From Nocardioides sp. TRM66260-LWL (lineage in GTDB: Bacteria; Actinomycetota; Actinomycetes; Propionibacteriales; Nocardioidaceae), in NCBI RefSeq assembly GCF_020075545.1, contig NZ_JAIQZK010000002.1, positions 248,001 through 312,000 on the forward strand: a stretch of 64,000 nucleotides of DNA, read 5' to 3'. Below are positions 24,419-32,184 of the stretch, piece by piece. The position numbers were made by a program, and so were the translations under genes. Below the pieces are notes generated by a model. That model made no database searches. It had not been told where the DNA came from and worked only from the letters and a program-made list of their open reading frames with translations. The first letter of the stretch is position 1; the number at the start of each line of letters is the position of its first letter.

Positions 24419-26709
24419 TGCGGCCCCCGTCCGGTCCGGGTGGCCCACAGCACCGCGGGGCCGAGCACGAGCAGCACCAGGGCCAGGCCCAGGAGGGTCG
24501 GCAGGAGCAGCATGCGCCCGGTCGCCGGGGTCGAGCCGACCGCCAGGGTCTGCGCGGTCGTCGTGCCGGGGGCCGACGACGCGCTCGCCGAGGCGCCGGG
24601 GACGCCCGGGGCGGCCGCCGCTCCCGGCGCGGTGGATCCGGTGGTGGCGCCCACGGGTGCGATCGGGACGCCACCACCACCGTCGAGGGGTGCACTCGAC
24701 GGGCTCAGGGGGACCGGCGACGTCGACGAGCCCGTGGTCGGGTCGCCGGTCGGGTCGCCGGTCGGGTCCGGCGCGCTCGGCACGCCGGCGAGCACGGCCT
24801 TGCGGGCGGTGGTCACCTGGCGGCGCAGCGCGGCGGGCAGCGGGGCGTAGCCCGCGGGCAGCTGGCCCACCTGCTCGCCCGGCACCTGGCCGGCGCCGCC
24901 GGCGTAGGCCAGCAGGTCGGCCATCTCCTGCCGATCCGCCTTCGGCGCCTTGCGGGAGAAGCCACCGGTGATCTGCAGCATCAGCGGGTAGACGTCCTTC
25001 GCCGTCGAGGCGAGGTCGACGCTGCGCGTCACGCCGTCGGCGCCGGTGACCGCGTGCTCGACGCCGGCGAGCAGTGACGCCGTGGTCGGCTTGACGTACT
25101 CCCCCGCGGTGTTGCGCAGCGAGGCGGTGCTCAGGCGGAAGCGCGCGGCCGAGGCGGCGTCGATGATGCCGATCACCTCGCGCCGGCCGGGGTTCTGCCG
25201 CGGCGGCTTCGTGACGACCGTCTTGCCGTCCTCGATGCTCGTGGTGGCGCCGGGGAACCGGGCGATGGAGAGCTGGCGAGCCACCGCGTCCAGCTCCTGG
25301 ATCGGCTCGAAGGTCTCCGACATCAGCGCATCCAGCGCCGGGTACCGCGCGAACGGGAGCGCCAGCCCCCGGTAGTTGGCGTTGACCGTCATGCCCCACG
25401 GGTCGGGCTTCCCGGCCAGGAAGTCGCGGGCCTCGCGATCGGAGGCCAGCCAGCGGGTCAGCGCCACGGTGCTGTCGGAGAGATCGCCCAGCAGCAGCGG
25501 GTGGTTGCCGGGAGCGCCGCTCGGGAATGCGATGCCGGGGTTGAGCGCCTTGAGCTCGGGGTCGCGGAAGACGTTGACCGGGTTCTTCAGCACCGCGGGG
25601 TTGCCGCCCGAGCGGTAGGAGCCGGTGATCAGCTTGGCGACCAGCCGGGCGTTGAGGCGCAGGTCGGTGATCGGGCGGCCCGACGCGTCGTCGATCTGGA
25701 AGGCGACGACGAGACCGGTGACCGCCAACGGCGCGTAGGTGACGGCCTGCGGGGACGCCTGCTCGGCGGTGAGCGGGTCGATCGTCAGGCCCACGCCCGT
25801 GGTGCCCGTCGCGAGGTCCTGACGCACCTGCGGCTCGCCGACCGAGGTGAAGTCGAGGCGCACGGGGTCGGTGTCGAGCGTGCACGTGCGGGCGCGCCAG
25901 CTGGCCAGGAGGTCGCCGGAGAACGGGCTGCCCTCGACCCGCAGCGAGGTGCCGGTCAAGGGGCAGGCGTCGCCGACGGGCAGGAACGACAGCGGGACGA
26001 CGGTGCGTCGCGCCCAGGCCCACGGGGCGTCCATCTGGTCCTCGGTGGCGCCGTTGCCGGTGCCCTCGCGGCCGTAGTTCGGGACGACGACGATCGAGCA
26101 CGGACGGTCGGCGTCGCAGCCGAGCGAGGCCGACTCGCGCTTGGTGAAGACCTGGAGGGTCACCTCGCCGGAGCCGTCGGCCCGGGTCACGTTGTCCTGC
26201 CAGTTGGCCGGGCCGTCCGGGGTGGCGTCGAAGGCGTCGTCCTGGCCCGGGTAGGTGAAGGGGCGCACGGCCGGGATCGCCGGCGAGCCGGGCGAGGCGT
26301 CGATGCCGAGGAAGCCGGGCGAGCCGTAGCAGTCGCTCGAGCTCGCCGGCGCCGCGCCGCGGCACTGGTAGACCCGCACGGGGTTCTGGGTGTTGATGTC
26401 GAGGGAGTCCCCCGAGTTGGCCAGCCGCGAGGCCGAGCTCGGCCGGAAGCCGGTCCAGGAGACCGAGACGCTCTCGTTGACCAGCCCCGTCGTGCGGCTG
26501 ACCGTCACCTGTGCCCGGTCGCCGGCGCCGGGGGCGTCGACCGTCACCGCCTCGGAGGCCTCCGAGCGGGCCGAGGCCGGGGAGGCCCCGACGGGCAGCC
26601 CGATCGCGACCAGCGCGGCGAGCAGCGTCAGCAGGCCGGACGCCGTGGTGACGACGCCGAGCCGGCCGCCGCGCGTGGTCGCGCGGGGGCGGATGCACCC
26701 GATCCGCAT
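24403..26709 (-). CDS. Large membrane-anchored PstS-like surface protein (768 aa, cluster 2)
   Basis: Counterpart of the 898-residue protein. A signal peptide (helix about 22-42) leads to a beta-rich half with paired Cys (SDCYG, CDADRPC, CPLTG, ARTCTL), then a divergent PstS-like half with LRLNARLVAKLITGSY, FRDPELKALNPG and GKPDPWGMTVN. A Pro/Ser/Thr/Gly stalk at about 655-725 includes the short repeat PTGDPTGDPT. It ends with one helix and the basic tail ATRTGRGPQWLRR. Both proteins read AVGS shortly before the helix. The ATG at 26709 is chosen because AGGAG lies 8 nt before it and a signal peptide follows directly; an upstream ATG at 26781 is also open. Confidence 0.72.
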   Translation of the reverse strand: MRIGCIRPRATTRGGRLGVVTTASGLLTLLAALVAIGLPVGASPASARSEASEAVTVDAPGAGDRAQVTVSRTTGLVNESVSVSWTGFRPSSASRLANSGDSLDINTQNPVRVYQCRGAAPASSSDCYGSPGFLGIDASPGSPAIPAVRPFTYPGQDDAFDATPDGPANWQDNVTRADGSGEVTLQVFTKRESASLGCDADRPCSIVVVPNYGREGTGNGATEDQMDAPWAWARRTVVPLSFLPVGDACPLTGTSLRVEGSPFSGDLLASWRARTCTLDTDPVRLDFTSVGEPQVRQDLATGTTGVGLTIDPLTAEQASPQAVTYAPLAVTGLVVAFQIDDASGRPITDLRLNARLVAKLITGSYRSGGNPAVLKNPVNVFRDPELKALNPGIAFPSGAPGNHPLLLGDLSDSTVALTRWLASDREARDFLAGKPDPWGMTVNANYRGLALPFARYPALDALMSETFEPIQELDAVARQLSIARFPGATTSIEDGKTVVTKPPRQNPGRREVIGIIDAASAARFRLSTASLRNTAGEYVKPTTASLLAGVEHAVTGADGVTRSVDLASTAKDVYPLMLQITGGFSRKAPKADRQEMADLLAYAGGAGQVPGEQVGQLPAGYAPLPAALRRQVTTARKAVLAGVPSAPDPTGDPTGDPTTGSSTSPVPLSPSSAPLDGGGGVPIAPVGATTGSTAPGAAAAPGVPGASASASSAPGTTTAQTLAVGSTPATGRMLLLPTLLGLALVLLVLGPAVLWATRTGRGPQWLRR

Positions 26710-26757
26710 GTGTCGTGCTCCTGGAGGGTCGATCCGGACGGACGTCCGGAGGGTGGT

Positions 26758-26798
26758 GGACCCGGACCGATCAGCTCGCACCCGATCGGTCCGGGTCC
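26758..26798 (-). terminator. 15-bp hairpin after the short PstS-like gene
   Basis: Bases 26758-26772 pair exactly with 26784-26798 around an 11-nt loop. It lies 17 bases past the stop codon of the 375-residue gene. A smaller 7-bp hairpin at 26733-26750 lies in the leader of the next gene. Confidence 0.78.
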
Positions 26799-26814
26799 CG
26801 GGGAGGGGACGAGG

Positions 26815-27942
26815 TCAGTTCGCCTTGCCGCAGTACTGGGACTGCGAGGTGTCGTCGCCCAGCGGCGTGTTGCCGTACGGGATGAGCAGGGCGTCGGCCC
26901 GCTGGCAGAGGAACCCGCCGGCCTTGAAGATGTCCTTCAGCGCGTCGGGCGCGGTGTTGCGCACGGCGTTGAAGAACAGCCGCCCGAACGCGGCGCTGTC
27001 ACCGGTGGTGAACGCCGGGTTGAGCACCTCGTAGGTCTGGCCGCCGAAGGTCGTCGTGGTGGTCGGCGCGGTGTCGGTGTTGACCGTGCCGATCCGCACG
27101 CCGCCGCGCAGGTCCTGGATGCCCTGGGGCTCGTTGACCTGGGCCGCCCACTTGGTCACCGCGTACGGGAGGATGCCCTGCGGGTCGCCCTTGAGGGACT
27201 CGCCGTTGTTCTGCTGGCCGTCGTAGACGGTGGGCAGACGGGACGGACCGGTGCCGCAGCCGGCCTTGACCGCGTTGAGGTCGGTGCCGATCGCCTGCAG
27301 GAAGAAGGTCAGCGTCGCGGCGGTGTCGGGCGGCAGGTAGACGTGGATCGCGCCCGGCTGGCCGCCGACCTCGCTCCAGTCGGTGGTGGTGCACTCGAAG
27401 ATGTCCTTGAGCTGCGCCGTGGTCAGGGGCGTCGTCGGCGCGTAGGCGTTGCCGATCGTCGCGTAGGAGACCGCGTCGCGGCTCTGGGCGAAGAAGGTGA
27501 GCTTCGCCTCGGCGGCGGCGGTGCCGCGCGCCCGGCTGGCGCGCACCCAGTCGATGCAGAACTCGTTGGGGTCGACCGTGCTCTTCTGGTCCAGCAGGAT
27601 CGCCGAGATGCCGCGGTTGGCGCCGTTCGGACGCGCGACCGAGCAGCCGGGCTTGGTGGTGATGTTCTCGCTGACGGCGCCGGTGACGGGGTTGATCGCG
27701 TCGTAGGACGCGAGCACCCGGGCGGGAGCCGGCGACTGGGCGTTGTAGACGTTCGCGAGGTTGTTCGTCAGCTCGGCGAACGCGTCGGCGCCGACGGTCG
27801 CGTAGATCTCGTTGGCGGCCTTGCCGGCCGGCGGGGTGCCGGGCTGGGAGTTGTCCGGGTCGGCCAGGGCGCTGGGCGAGCCGCCGAGGGCCAGGCCCAG
27901 GGTGAGACCGCCGACGGCGAGGACCGAGGCGAGGCGCTTCAT
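26815..27942 (-). CDS. Secreted PstS-like protein with degenerate phosphate loop
   Basis: A 375-residue exported protein of ordinary PstS length, signal peptide ending near ALA at about residue 27. The fold markers are there (AYAPTTPLTTAQLKDIFE, TTDWSEVGGQPGAIHVY, LFFNAVRN), but the ligand loops are changed: the usual GSGS near the N-terminus is VGADAF, and the DGSGT loop is PPDTAAT. It resembles the binding domain of the Ig-repeat protein of cluster 1 more than PstS1/2, including the C-terminal FLCQRADALLIPYG (FLCSDAARPLIEAG in the other). Phosphate binding is doubtful; another ligand or a structural role is possible. The ATG has AGGACG upstream. Confidence 0.78.
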   Translation of the reverse strand: MKRLASVLAVGGLTLGLALGGSPSALADPDNSQPGTPPAGKAANEIYATVGADAFAELTNNLANVYNAQSPAPARVLASYDAINPVTGAVSENITTKPGCSVARPNGANRGISAILLDQKSTVDPNEFCIDWVRASRARGTAAAEAKLTFFAQSRDAVSYATIGNAYAPTTPLTTAQLKDIFECTTTDWSEVGGQPGAIHVYLPPDTAATLTFFLQAIGTDLNAVKAGCGTGPSRLPTVYDGQQNNGESLKGDPQGILPYAVTKWAAQVNEPQGIQDLRGGVRIGTVNTDTAPTTTTTFGGQTYEVLNPAFTTGDSAAFGRLFFNAVRNTAPDALKDIFKAGGFLCQRADALLIPYGNTPLGDDTSQSQYCGKAN

Positions 27943-28016
27943 GGGACGTCCTGTTCGGTGGGAAGACGGGTCGGGGGACGGGCGGCCGGACCGGGCCGGC
28001 GGGACGAGGCGGCTCA

Positions 28017-29567
28017 TCACGAGATCCTCAGCGAGCCGACGTAGACCGCCGTGCCCTTGCTCTTCGCGTTGCGGGTGCCGAGCACCTTCACCTGGACGGT
28101 GTGGGTGACGCCCGCCGTGACCTTGATCGTCTTGGCGACGGTGCCGGTCTTCGCGCGGTAGAGGTCGATCGTCGTGGCCTTGCCGTCGATCACGACGGCG
28201 GCCTTGCCGGAGGTGGTGCCGCCGGTGAAGGTGACGGTGACGGCCGCTCCGCGGACCTTGGTGGTCAGCGTGGCGTTCTTGGTCTTGGCGAACAGGCCCT
28301 TGCGGCCCGGCGCGTAGGACGCCGTGAAGGTCTTCCAGGTGCCCTTGCGCACGACCTTGGCGTTCGTCCACGCGTAGGAGCCCTTGGTCAGGTAGTCGAC
28401 CGGCGGCGGGGGCGGCGGGTTGAGGACGCCGGTGGGCGCGAGCGCCACGCCGCGGAACTCGGTGCCGGTCGGCGCGGAGGCCAGGGTGGTCGGCGCCGCC
28501 GGCGCGAAGCCGGTGCGGGCCGCGCCCTGGGCGTCGGTGACCAGCTGCAGCGCGGCCGGCGTCGTGACGGCGAGGCTCACCGAGCCGTTCCGCACGTCGG
28601 CGACGAGGCCGGAGATGCCGGGCACGTCGAGGTAGCCCGCGAGGCTCCAGCTCTGGCCGTCGAAGGCGTACTTGTCGAGCGTGCCGCCACGGCGCGAGGC
28701 GTCGGCGACGTAGAGGGTGTCGAGCGCGGTGCCCGCGTAGCCCTGGTCGGTGAGGTCGGCGAAGGCGTAGCCGTAGGCCAGGAGGTTGGCGCTGAGCCCG
28801 GGGACGTCGGTCAGGCCCGAGCCGGAGGCCGGCGCGGCGGTCGGGGTGCCCGTGCCGACGGCGGCGAGCCGGTCGGCGAGGACGCCACCGGAGAACAGCT
28901 GGCCGCCCTGCACCGTCAGCGCGGTGAGGTTGCTGGTCGCGTCGCCGGCGACCCGCGTGGCGGTGGTGCCGCCGATGGTCGTGGCGAGCACGCCGCCGTT
29001 GCCGCCGGTCACCCACACGTTCGTGCCGTCGGTGACGGCCGACCGGACGATCTTCGGGGCGTCGGCGCCCAGCACCCGGGTCGTGGTGTCGATGGCGCCG
29101 TCGCCGCCGACGATCGCGACCGTGCGGCCGACGGTGGTCGGGTCGGTGTTGGCGAGCGAGGTCGTCGTGGCGTCGCCGGCGGCCGGGCCGGTGGTGCCCA
29201 CCGGAGCGTCGTAGCCGGTGACGGCGAGGAAGCGGCCGTCGCCGGAGCGCGCCAGCAGGCCCTCGGAGCGTCCCTGTCCGGTGGCCGTCAGCGCGTACGG
29301 CGTGTCGGTGCCGGCCGTCCCGGTGACGGGCAGCGCCAGCGACTGACGCTTCGCGCCGGTGCTGCTGACCTCGTCGAGGAACACCGGGGCGGCGGCGTTG
29401 GTGAGCGGCGTGGAGCCGTCGCCGACGCGGTAGACGACCAGGTTGCCCCCGGTGAACGCCGCGGCCTGGGCGCCGGGCTGGCTGAGGAGCGGGACGGCGA
29501 CGGCGGCCGTGGACAGGGCCACGGTCGCGCCGAGGATGCGCAGGCGTGTGCGCCGGCGTGGGCTCAT
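28017..29567 (-). CDS. Secreted propeller-like protein with C-terminal beta domain
   Basis: A 516-residue exported protein, signal peptide about residues 1-36 (ending AQA). The body (about 40-380) is made of repeating beta-strand segments with many Gly/Thr/Val pairs such as WVTGGNGGVLATT and DTLYVADAS, as in beta-propellers. A PPPPPP hinge near residue 387 leads to a beta module of about 125 residues (YAWTNAKVVRKGTWKTF to the end) of the carbohydrate-binding or Ig type. No catalytic motif is visible. It opens cluster 2, 74 bp before the short PstS gene, and probably shares its transcript. Function unknown; a surface scaffold or binder is the safest guess. Confidence 0.65.
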   Translation of the reverse strand: MSPRRRTRLRILGATVALSTAAVAVPLLSQPGAQAAAFTGGNLVVYRVGDGSTPLTNAAAPVFLDEVSSTGAKRQSLALPVTGTAGTDTPYALTATGQGRSEGLLARSGDGRFLAVTGYDAPVGTTGPAAGDATTTSLANTDPTTVGRTVAIVGGDGAIDTTTRVLGADAPKIVRSAVTDGTNVWVTGGNGGVLATTIGGTTATRVAGDATSNLTALTVQGGQLFSGGVLADRLAAVGTGTPTAAPASGSGLTDVPGLSANLLAYGYAFADLTDQGYAGTALDTLYVADASRRGGTLDKYAFDGQSWSLAGYLDVPGISGLVADVRNGSVSLAVTTPAALQLVTDAQGAARTGFAPAAPTTLASAPTGTEFRGVALAPTGVLNPPPPPPVDYLTKGSYAWTNAKVVRKGTWKTFTASYAPGRKGLFAKTKNATLTTKVRGAAVTVTFTGGTTSGKAAVVIDGKATTIDLYRAKTGTVAKTIKVTAGVTHTVQVKVLGTRNAKSKGTAVYVGSLRIS

Positions 29568-29661
29568 GGGAGGGCCTCGCTTCGAGGAGGGGCGGGTCGT
29601 GGGGAACCGCGGACGGCAGGGACCTCCGACTGACCCGAGTAATCAGACCGAAGTGGTAGAG

Positions 29662-29690
29662 ATAATCGGGATGCACGGCTTCGGTTTCAA
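29662..29690 (-). promoter_or_regulatory. Sigma-70-type promoter ahead of cluster 2
   Basis: On the minus strand TTGAAA (29685-29690) is followed after 17 nt by GATTAT (29662-29667), about 95 bp before the first gene of cluster 2. The stretch is AT-rich in a GC-rich setting. No 11-nt PHO repeat is visible here. Confidence 0.55.
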
Positions 29691-29737
29691 GCCACGGGAC
29701 GCCGATCTCACGCCTCGGTCTGGCACCGGACGCAAGA

Positions 29738-29777
29738 TGGCCCGGTCGGGCCACCCGGAGGTGGCCCGACCGGGCCA
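29738..29777 (-). terminator. 17-bp hairpin terminator after the cysQ-like gene
   Basis: Bases 29738-29754 pair exactly with 29761-29777 around a 6-nt loop, starting 75 bases past the stop of the minus-strand phosphatase gene and ahead of the cluster 2 promoter. Confidence 0.85.
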
Positions 29778-29851
29778 GGAGGCTCGGTGGGTCGTCGGGA
29801 GCGACGGCGGGATCGGCGGACCCGCGGCGCGTCGGTCGGCGTCGGTCGGCG

Positions 29852-30643
29852 TCAGTCGGTGCCGTGCGCGGCGAGGAACGCCAGGATCGGCTCGGCCAGC
29901 TCGGGCCGGCACACCACCACGTCGGGCAGCGAGACGTCGGCCTGGTTGTAGACGAGCGGGGAGCCGTCGACCCGCGAGGTGTGCAGGCCGGCCGCGCGGG
30001 CCACGGCGACCGGCGCGGCGGAGTCCCACTCGTACTGGCCGCCGGCGTGCACGTAGGCGTCCGCGACGTCGCGCACGACGCTCATCATCTTCACGCCGGC
30101 CGAGCCCATCGGCACCAGCTCGGCGTCGAGGTGCTCGGCGAGCGCGGCCACGAAGGCCGGCGGCCGGCTGCGCGAGACCGCGATCCGCGGGCGGGTGGAG
30201 GTGCGCGGCGCGACGCGCGGCGCCGGGGAGGTCGAGAAGGTCTCCCCCAGCGCGGGCTGCGCCACGGCGCCGGCCACGAGGTCGCCGCCGGCCCACAGGG
30301 CCACGTGCACCGCCCAGTCGTCGCGGGGCGGCTCGGAGAACTCGCGGGTGCCGTCGAGCGGGTCGACGATCCACACGCGGGACGCGTCGAGGCGCGCGGC
30401 CTGGTCGGCGGCGCTCTCCAGCGCCTCCTCCGAGAGCACGGCGTCGTCGGGCCGGTGCTCGGCGAGCAGCGCGACCAGCAGCTCGTGGGCCGCACGGTCG
30501 CCGGCGTCCTTGAGCGCCGCCCCCTCGAGGCCCTGCGCGACGGCGTCGGCGCGCACCTCGAGCAGTCGGCGTCCGGCCGCCTCGGCCAGCCAGGCGGCGA
30601 GGGCGTGGTCGTCGGCAGGGGCGGGGCGGGGTGCGTCGGTCAC
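29852..30643 (-). CDS. cysQ: Inositol-monophosphatase-family phosphatase, CysQ-like
   Basis: A 263-residue magnesium-dependent phosphatase of the IMPase/CysQ family. CysQ hydrolyses 3'-phosphoadenosine 5'-phosphate in sulfate assimilation; some members act on inositol or fructose phosphates. Metal motifs are VLSEEA (Glu pair), WIVDPLDGTREF (Asp-Asp) and EWDSAAPVAVARAAG (Asp). SRSRPP and MGSAGVKMM match the CysQ branch better than SuhB. The GTG start at 30643 has TAGGGT 7 nt upstream. The neighbours (pth, rplY) do not add functional evidence, so the exact substrate stays open. Confidence 0.8.
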   Translation of the reverse strand: MTDAPRPAPADDHALAAWLAEAAGRRLLEVRADAVAQGLEGAALKDAGDRAAHELLVALLAEHRPDDAVLSEEALESAADQAARLDASRVWIVDPLDGTREFSEPPRDDWAVHVALWAGGDLVAGAVAQPALGETFSTSPAPRVAPRTSTRPRIAVSRSRPPAFVAALAEHLDAELVPMGSAGVKMMSVVRDVADAYVHAGGQYEWDSAAPVAVARAAGLHTSRVDGSPLVYNQADVSLPDVVVCRPELAEPILAFLAAHGTD

Positions 30644-30650
30644 GCGGCGG

Positions 30651-30656
30651 ACCCTA
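30651..30656 (-). promoter_or_regulatory. TAGGGT -10 box, leaderless promoter of the cysQ-like gene
   Basis: TAGGGT lies 7 nt before the GTG start at 30643. Confidence 0.55.
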
Positions 30657-30708
30657 TCGGGCCGCGACCGGGACGAGAACAGGTTCTATCTGCAGGCTCA
30701 GGAGAGGC

Positions 30709-31305
30709 TCAGGAGTTGAACCGCTGCTGCGTGCGCTCGAGGCCCTCGAGCACCAGCGCCTCGACGGCGTCCGCCGCCGTGTCGACGACGAACGGCACCA
30801 CCTTGCGCTCGGCGCTGGAGAAGTTCGAGAGCACGAAGTCGGCGACCTCCTGGCGGCCGGGGGGACGGCCGATGCCGACCCGCACCCGGTGGAAGTCGCC
30901 GGTGCCCAGCGACGACCGCATCGACTTCAGGCCGTTGTGGCCGTTGTCGCCGCCCCCGAGCTTGACCCGCATCGTGTCGAAGGGGATGTCGAGCTCGTCG
31001 TGGATCGCCACGACCTGCGCGGGCGCGACCTTGTAGAAGGACGCCAGCGCCTTGACCGGGCCGCCGGTGTCGTTCATGTAGCAGCGCGGACGTGCGAGCA
31101 CGACGCGCGGGGCGGACGCGCCGGGAGCGCCGAGTCGTCCCTCGACGACGTCGGCGCGCCCGGACTTGTGCGCACGGAAGGAGCCGCCCATGCGGGTGGC
31201 GAGCTCGTCGGCCACCAGGTAGCCGATGTTGTGCCGGTGGCCGGCATAGGTCGGGCCCGGGTTGCCGAGCCCGACCACCAGCCAGACCGCCTGGTCCGCG
31301 GTCAC
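30709..31305 (-). CDS. pth: Peptidyl-tRNA hydrolase
   Basis: Pth releases tRNA from stalled peptidyl-tRNA in the cytoplasm. The 198-residue protein has [21 protein letters not shown], with the catalytic His in RHNIG, then YMNDTGGPV, the Asp-containing HDELDIPF, and [13 protein letters not shown]. It starts 7 nt past the rplY stop on the same strand, the usual rplY-pth pair in actinobacteria. The start codon is GTG, or the second in-frame Met-like site; the stop-side C-terminus is of normal length. Confidence 0.96.
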   Translation of the reverse strand: MTADQAVWLVVGLGNPGPTYAGHRHNIGYLVADELATRMGGSFRAHKSGRADVVEGRLGAPGASAPRVVLARPRCYMNDTGGPVKALASFYKVAPAQVVAIHDELDIPFDTMRVKLGGGDNGHNGLKSMRSSLGTGDFHRVRVGIGRPPGRQEVADFVLSNFSSAERKVVPFVVDTAADAVEALVLEGLERTQQRFNS

Positions 31306-31312
31306 GACCGGA

Positions 31313-32002
31313 TCACTCCTCGGTGGACTCCGCGGACTCGCCCTCGGCGTCGCCCGCCTCGGCCTCGGCCTTGGCCTCGGCGATCTCCTCGTCGGACGGG
31401 TCGCGCTCGATGCCGGCCTCGGCCTCGGCCTCGGCGAGCTCGGCCTCGATCTCGGCGGCGGTCGGCGCGGCGGTGACGTTGACGACGAGCAGCTCGGCGT
31501 CGGCCAGCAGCGTGACGCCCGAGGGCAGCTGCAGGTCGGAGGCGAGGATCTGGGTGCCGACCTCGGCGCCCTCGACCGAGACCTCGATCTGCTCGGGGAT
31601 GTTCGTGGCCTCGGCCTCGACCTCGACGGCGGCGTTCTCGGTGACGACGAGCGTCTCCGGAGCGGCCTCGCCGACGACGACGACCGGCACCTCGACGGTG
31701 ACCTTCTCGCCGCGCTTGACCGCGACGAAGTCGATGTGCTCGAGCACGCGGCGGATCGGGTCGACCTGGACCTGCTTGGTGAGGGCGAGCTGGGCCTTGC
31801 CGTCGATCACGAGCTCGAGCAGCGCGTTCGCGCCGCCGTGCTTGAGCGCCATCATGGTCTCGTGGCCCGGGAGGGTCAGGTGGACCGGCTCGGAGCCGTG
31901 GCCGTAGACGACGGCGGGCACCTTGTTCTCGCGGCGGATGCGGCGCGCGGCGCCCTTGCCGAACTCGGTGCGGGTCTCGGCGGTGATCTTCTCGGCGGAC
32001 AT
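31313..32002 (-). CDS. rplY: Ribosomal protein bL25 (CTC/TL5 form)
   Basis: Binds 5S rRNA in the large ribosomal subunit. The 229-residue protein has the L25 domain at about 1-95 ([25 protein letters not shown]) and the longer C-terminal beta domain of the CTC family (about 95-190). The last 45 residues are strongly acidic (Glu/Ala repeats such as [11 protein letters not shown]), as in many actinobacteria. The ATG at 32002 follows GAGGAG; the longer open frame upstream lacks L25 similarity. A TAGCCT at 32126-32131 on the minus strand may be its -10 box with a leader of about 115 nt. Confidence 0.95.
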   Translation of the reverse strand: MSAEKITAETRTEFGKGAARRIRRENKVPAVVYGHGSEPVHLTLPGHETMMALKHGGANALLELVIDGKAQLALTKQVQVDPIRRVLEHIDFVAVKRGEKVTVEVPVVVVGEAAPETLVVTENAAVEVEAEATNIPEQIEVSVEGAEVGTQILASDLQLPSGVTLLADAELLVVNVTAAPTAAEIEAELAEAEAEAGIERDPSDEEIAEAKAEAEAGDAEGESAESTEE

Positions 32003-32171
32003 GACTCTCCTCGTGCTGCTGTGCGGAAGCTGGGCGCAGCCCGGGCGGGATCGGGGCGACCGGCACGAGAGCCGAGCCCTGTCGATCACGGAGTGGAGGC
32101 ACTCCCTCGCCGAGGCAACCTGGCAAGGCTACTCGCGCCGACGTCGGGCGGGCCAATCGCGGACGGTGCCG

Positions 32172-32177
32172 TACCTT
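32172..32177 (+). promoter_or_regulatory. TACCTT -10 box, leaderless promoter of pepN
   Basis: TACCTT lies 7 nt before the GTG start at 32185, in the 182-bp divergent gap between rplY and pepN. Confidence 0.5.
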
Positions 32178-32184
32178 CCCAGGC

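Noticed and set aside
23459..26698. Single 1079-codon frame covering the sortase-like gene and beyond
   Set aside because: The first 760 codons are an out-of-frame copy of the 768-residue gene with low-complexity Arg/Gly composition; the true gene starts at GTG 24418.
29568..29735. PHO box ahead of cluster 2
   Set aside because: I looked for GTTCA units at 11-nt spacing on both strands and found none; only a TTGAAA-17-GATTAT promoter is visible.
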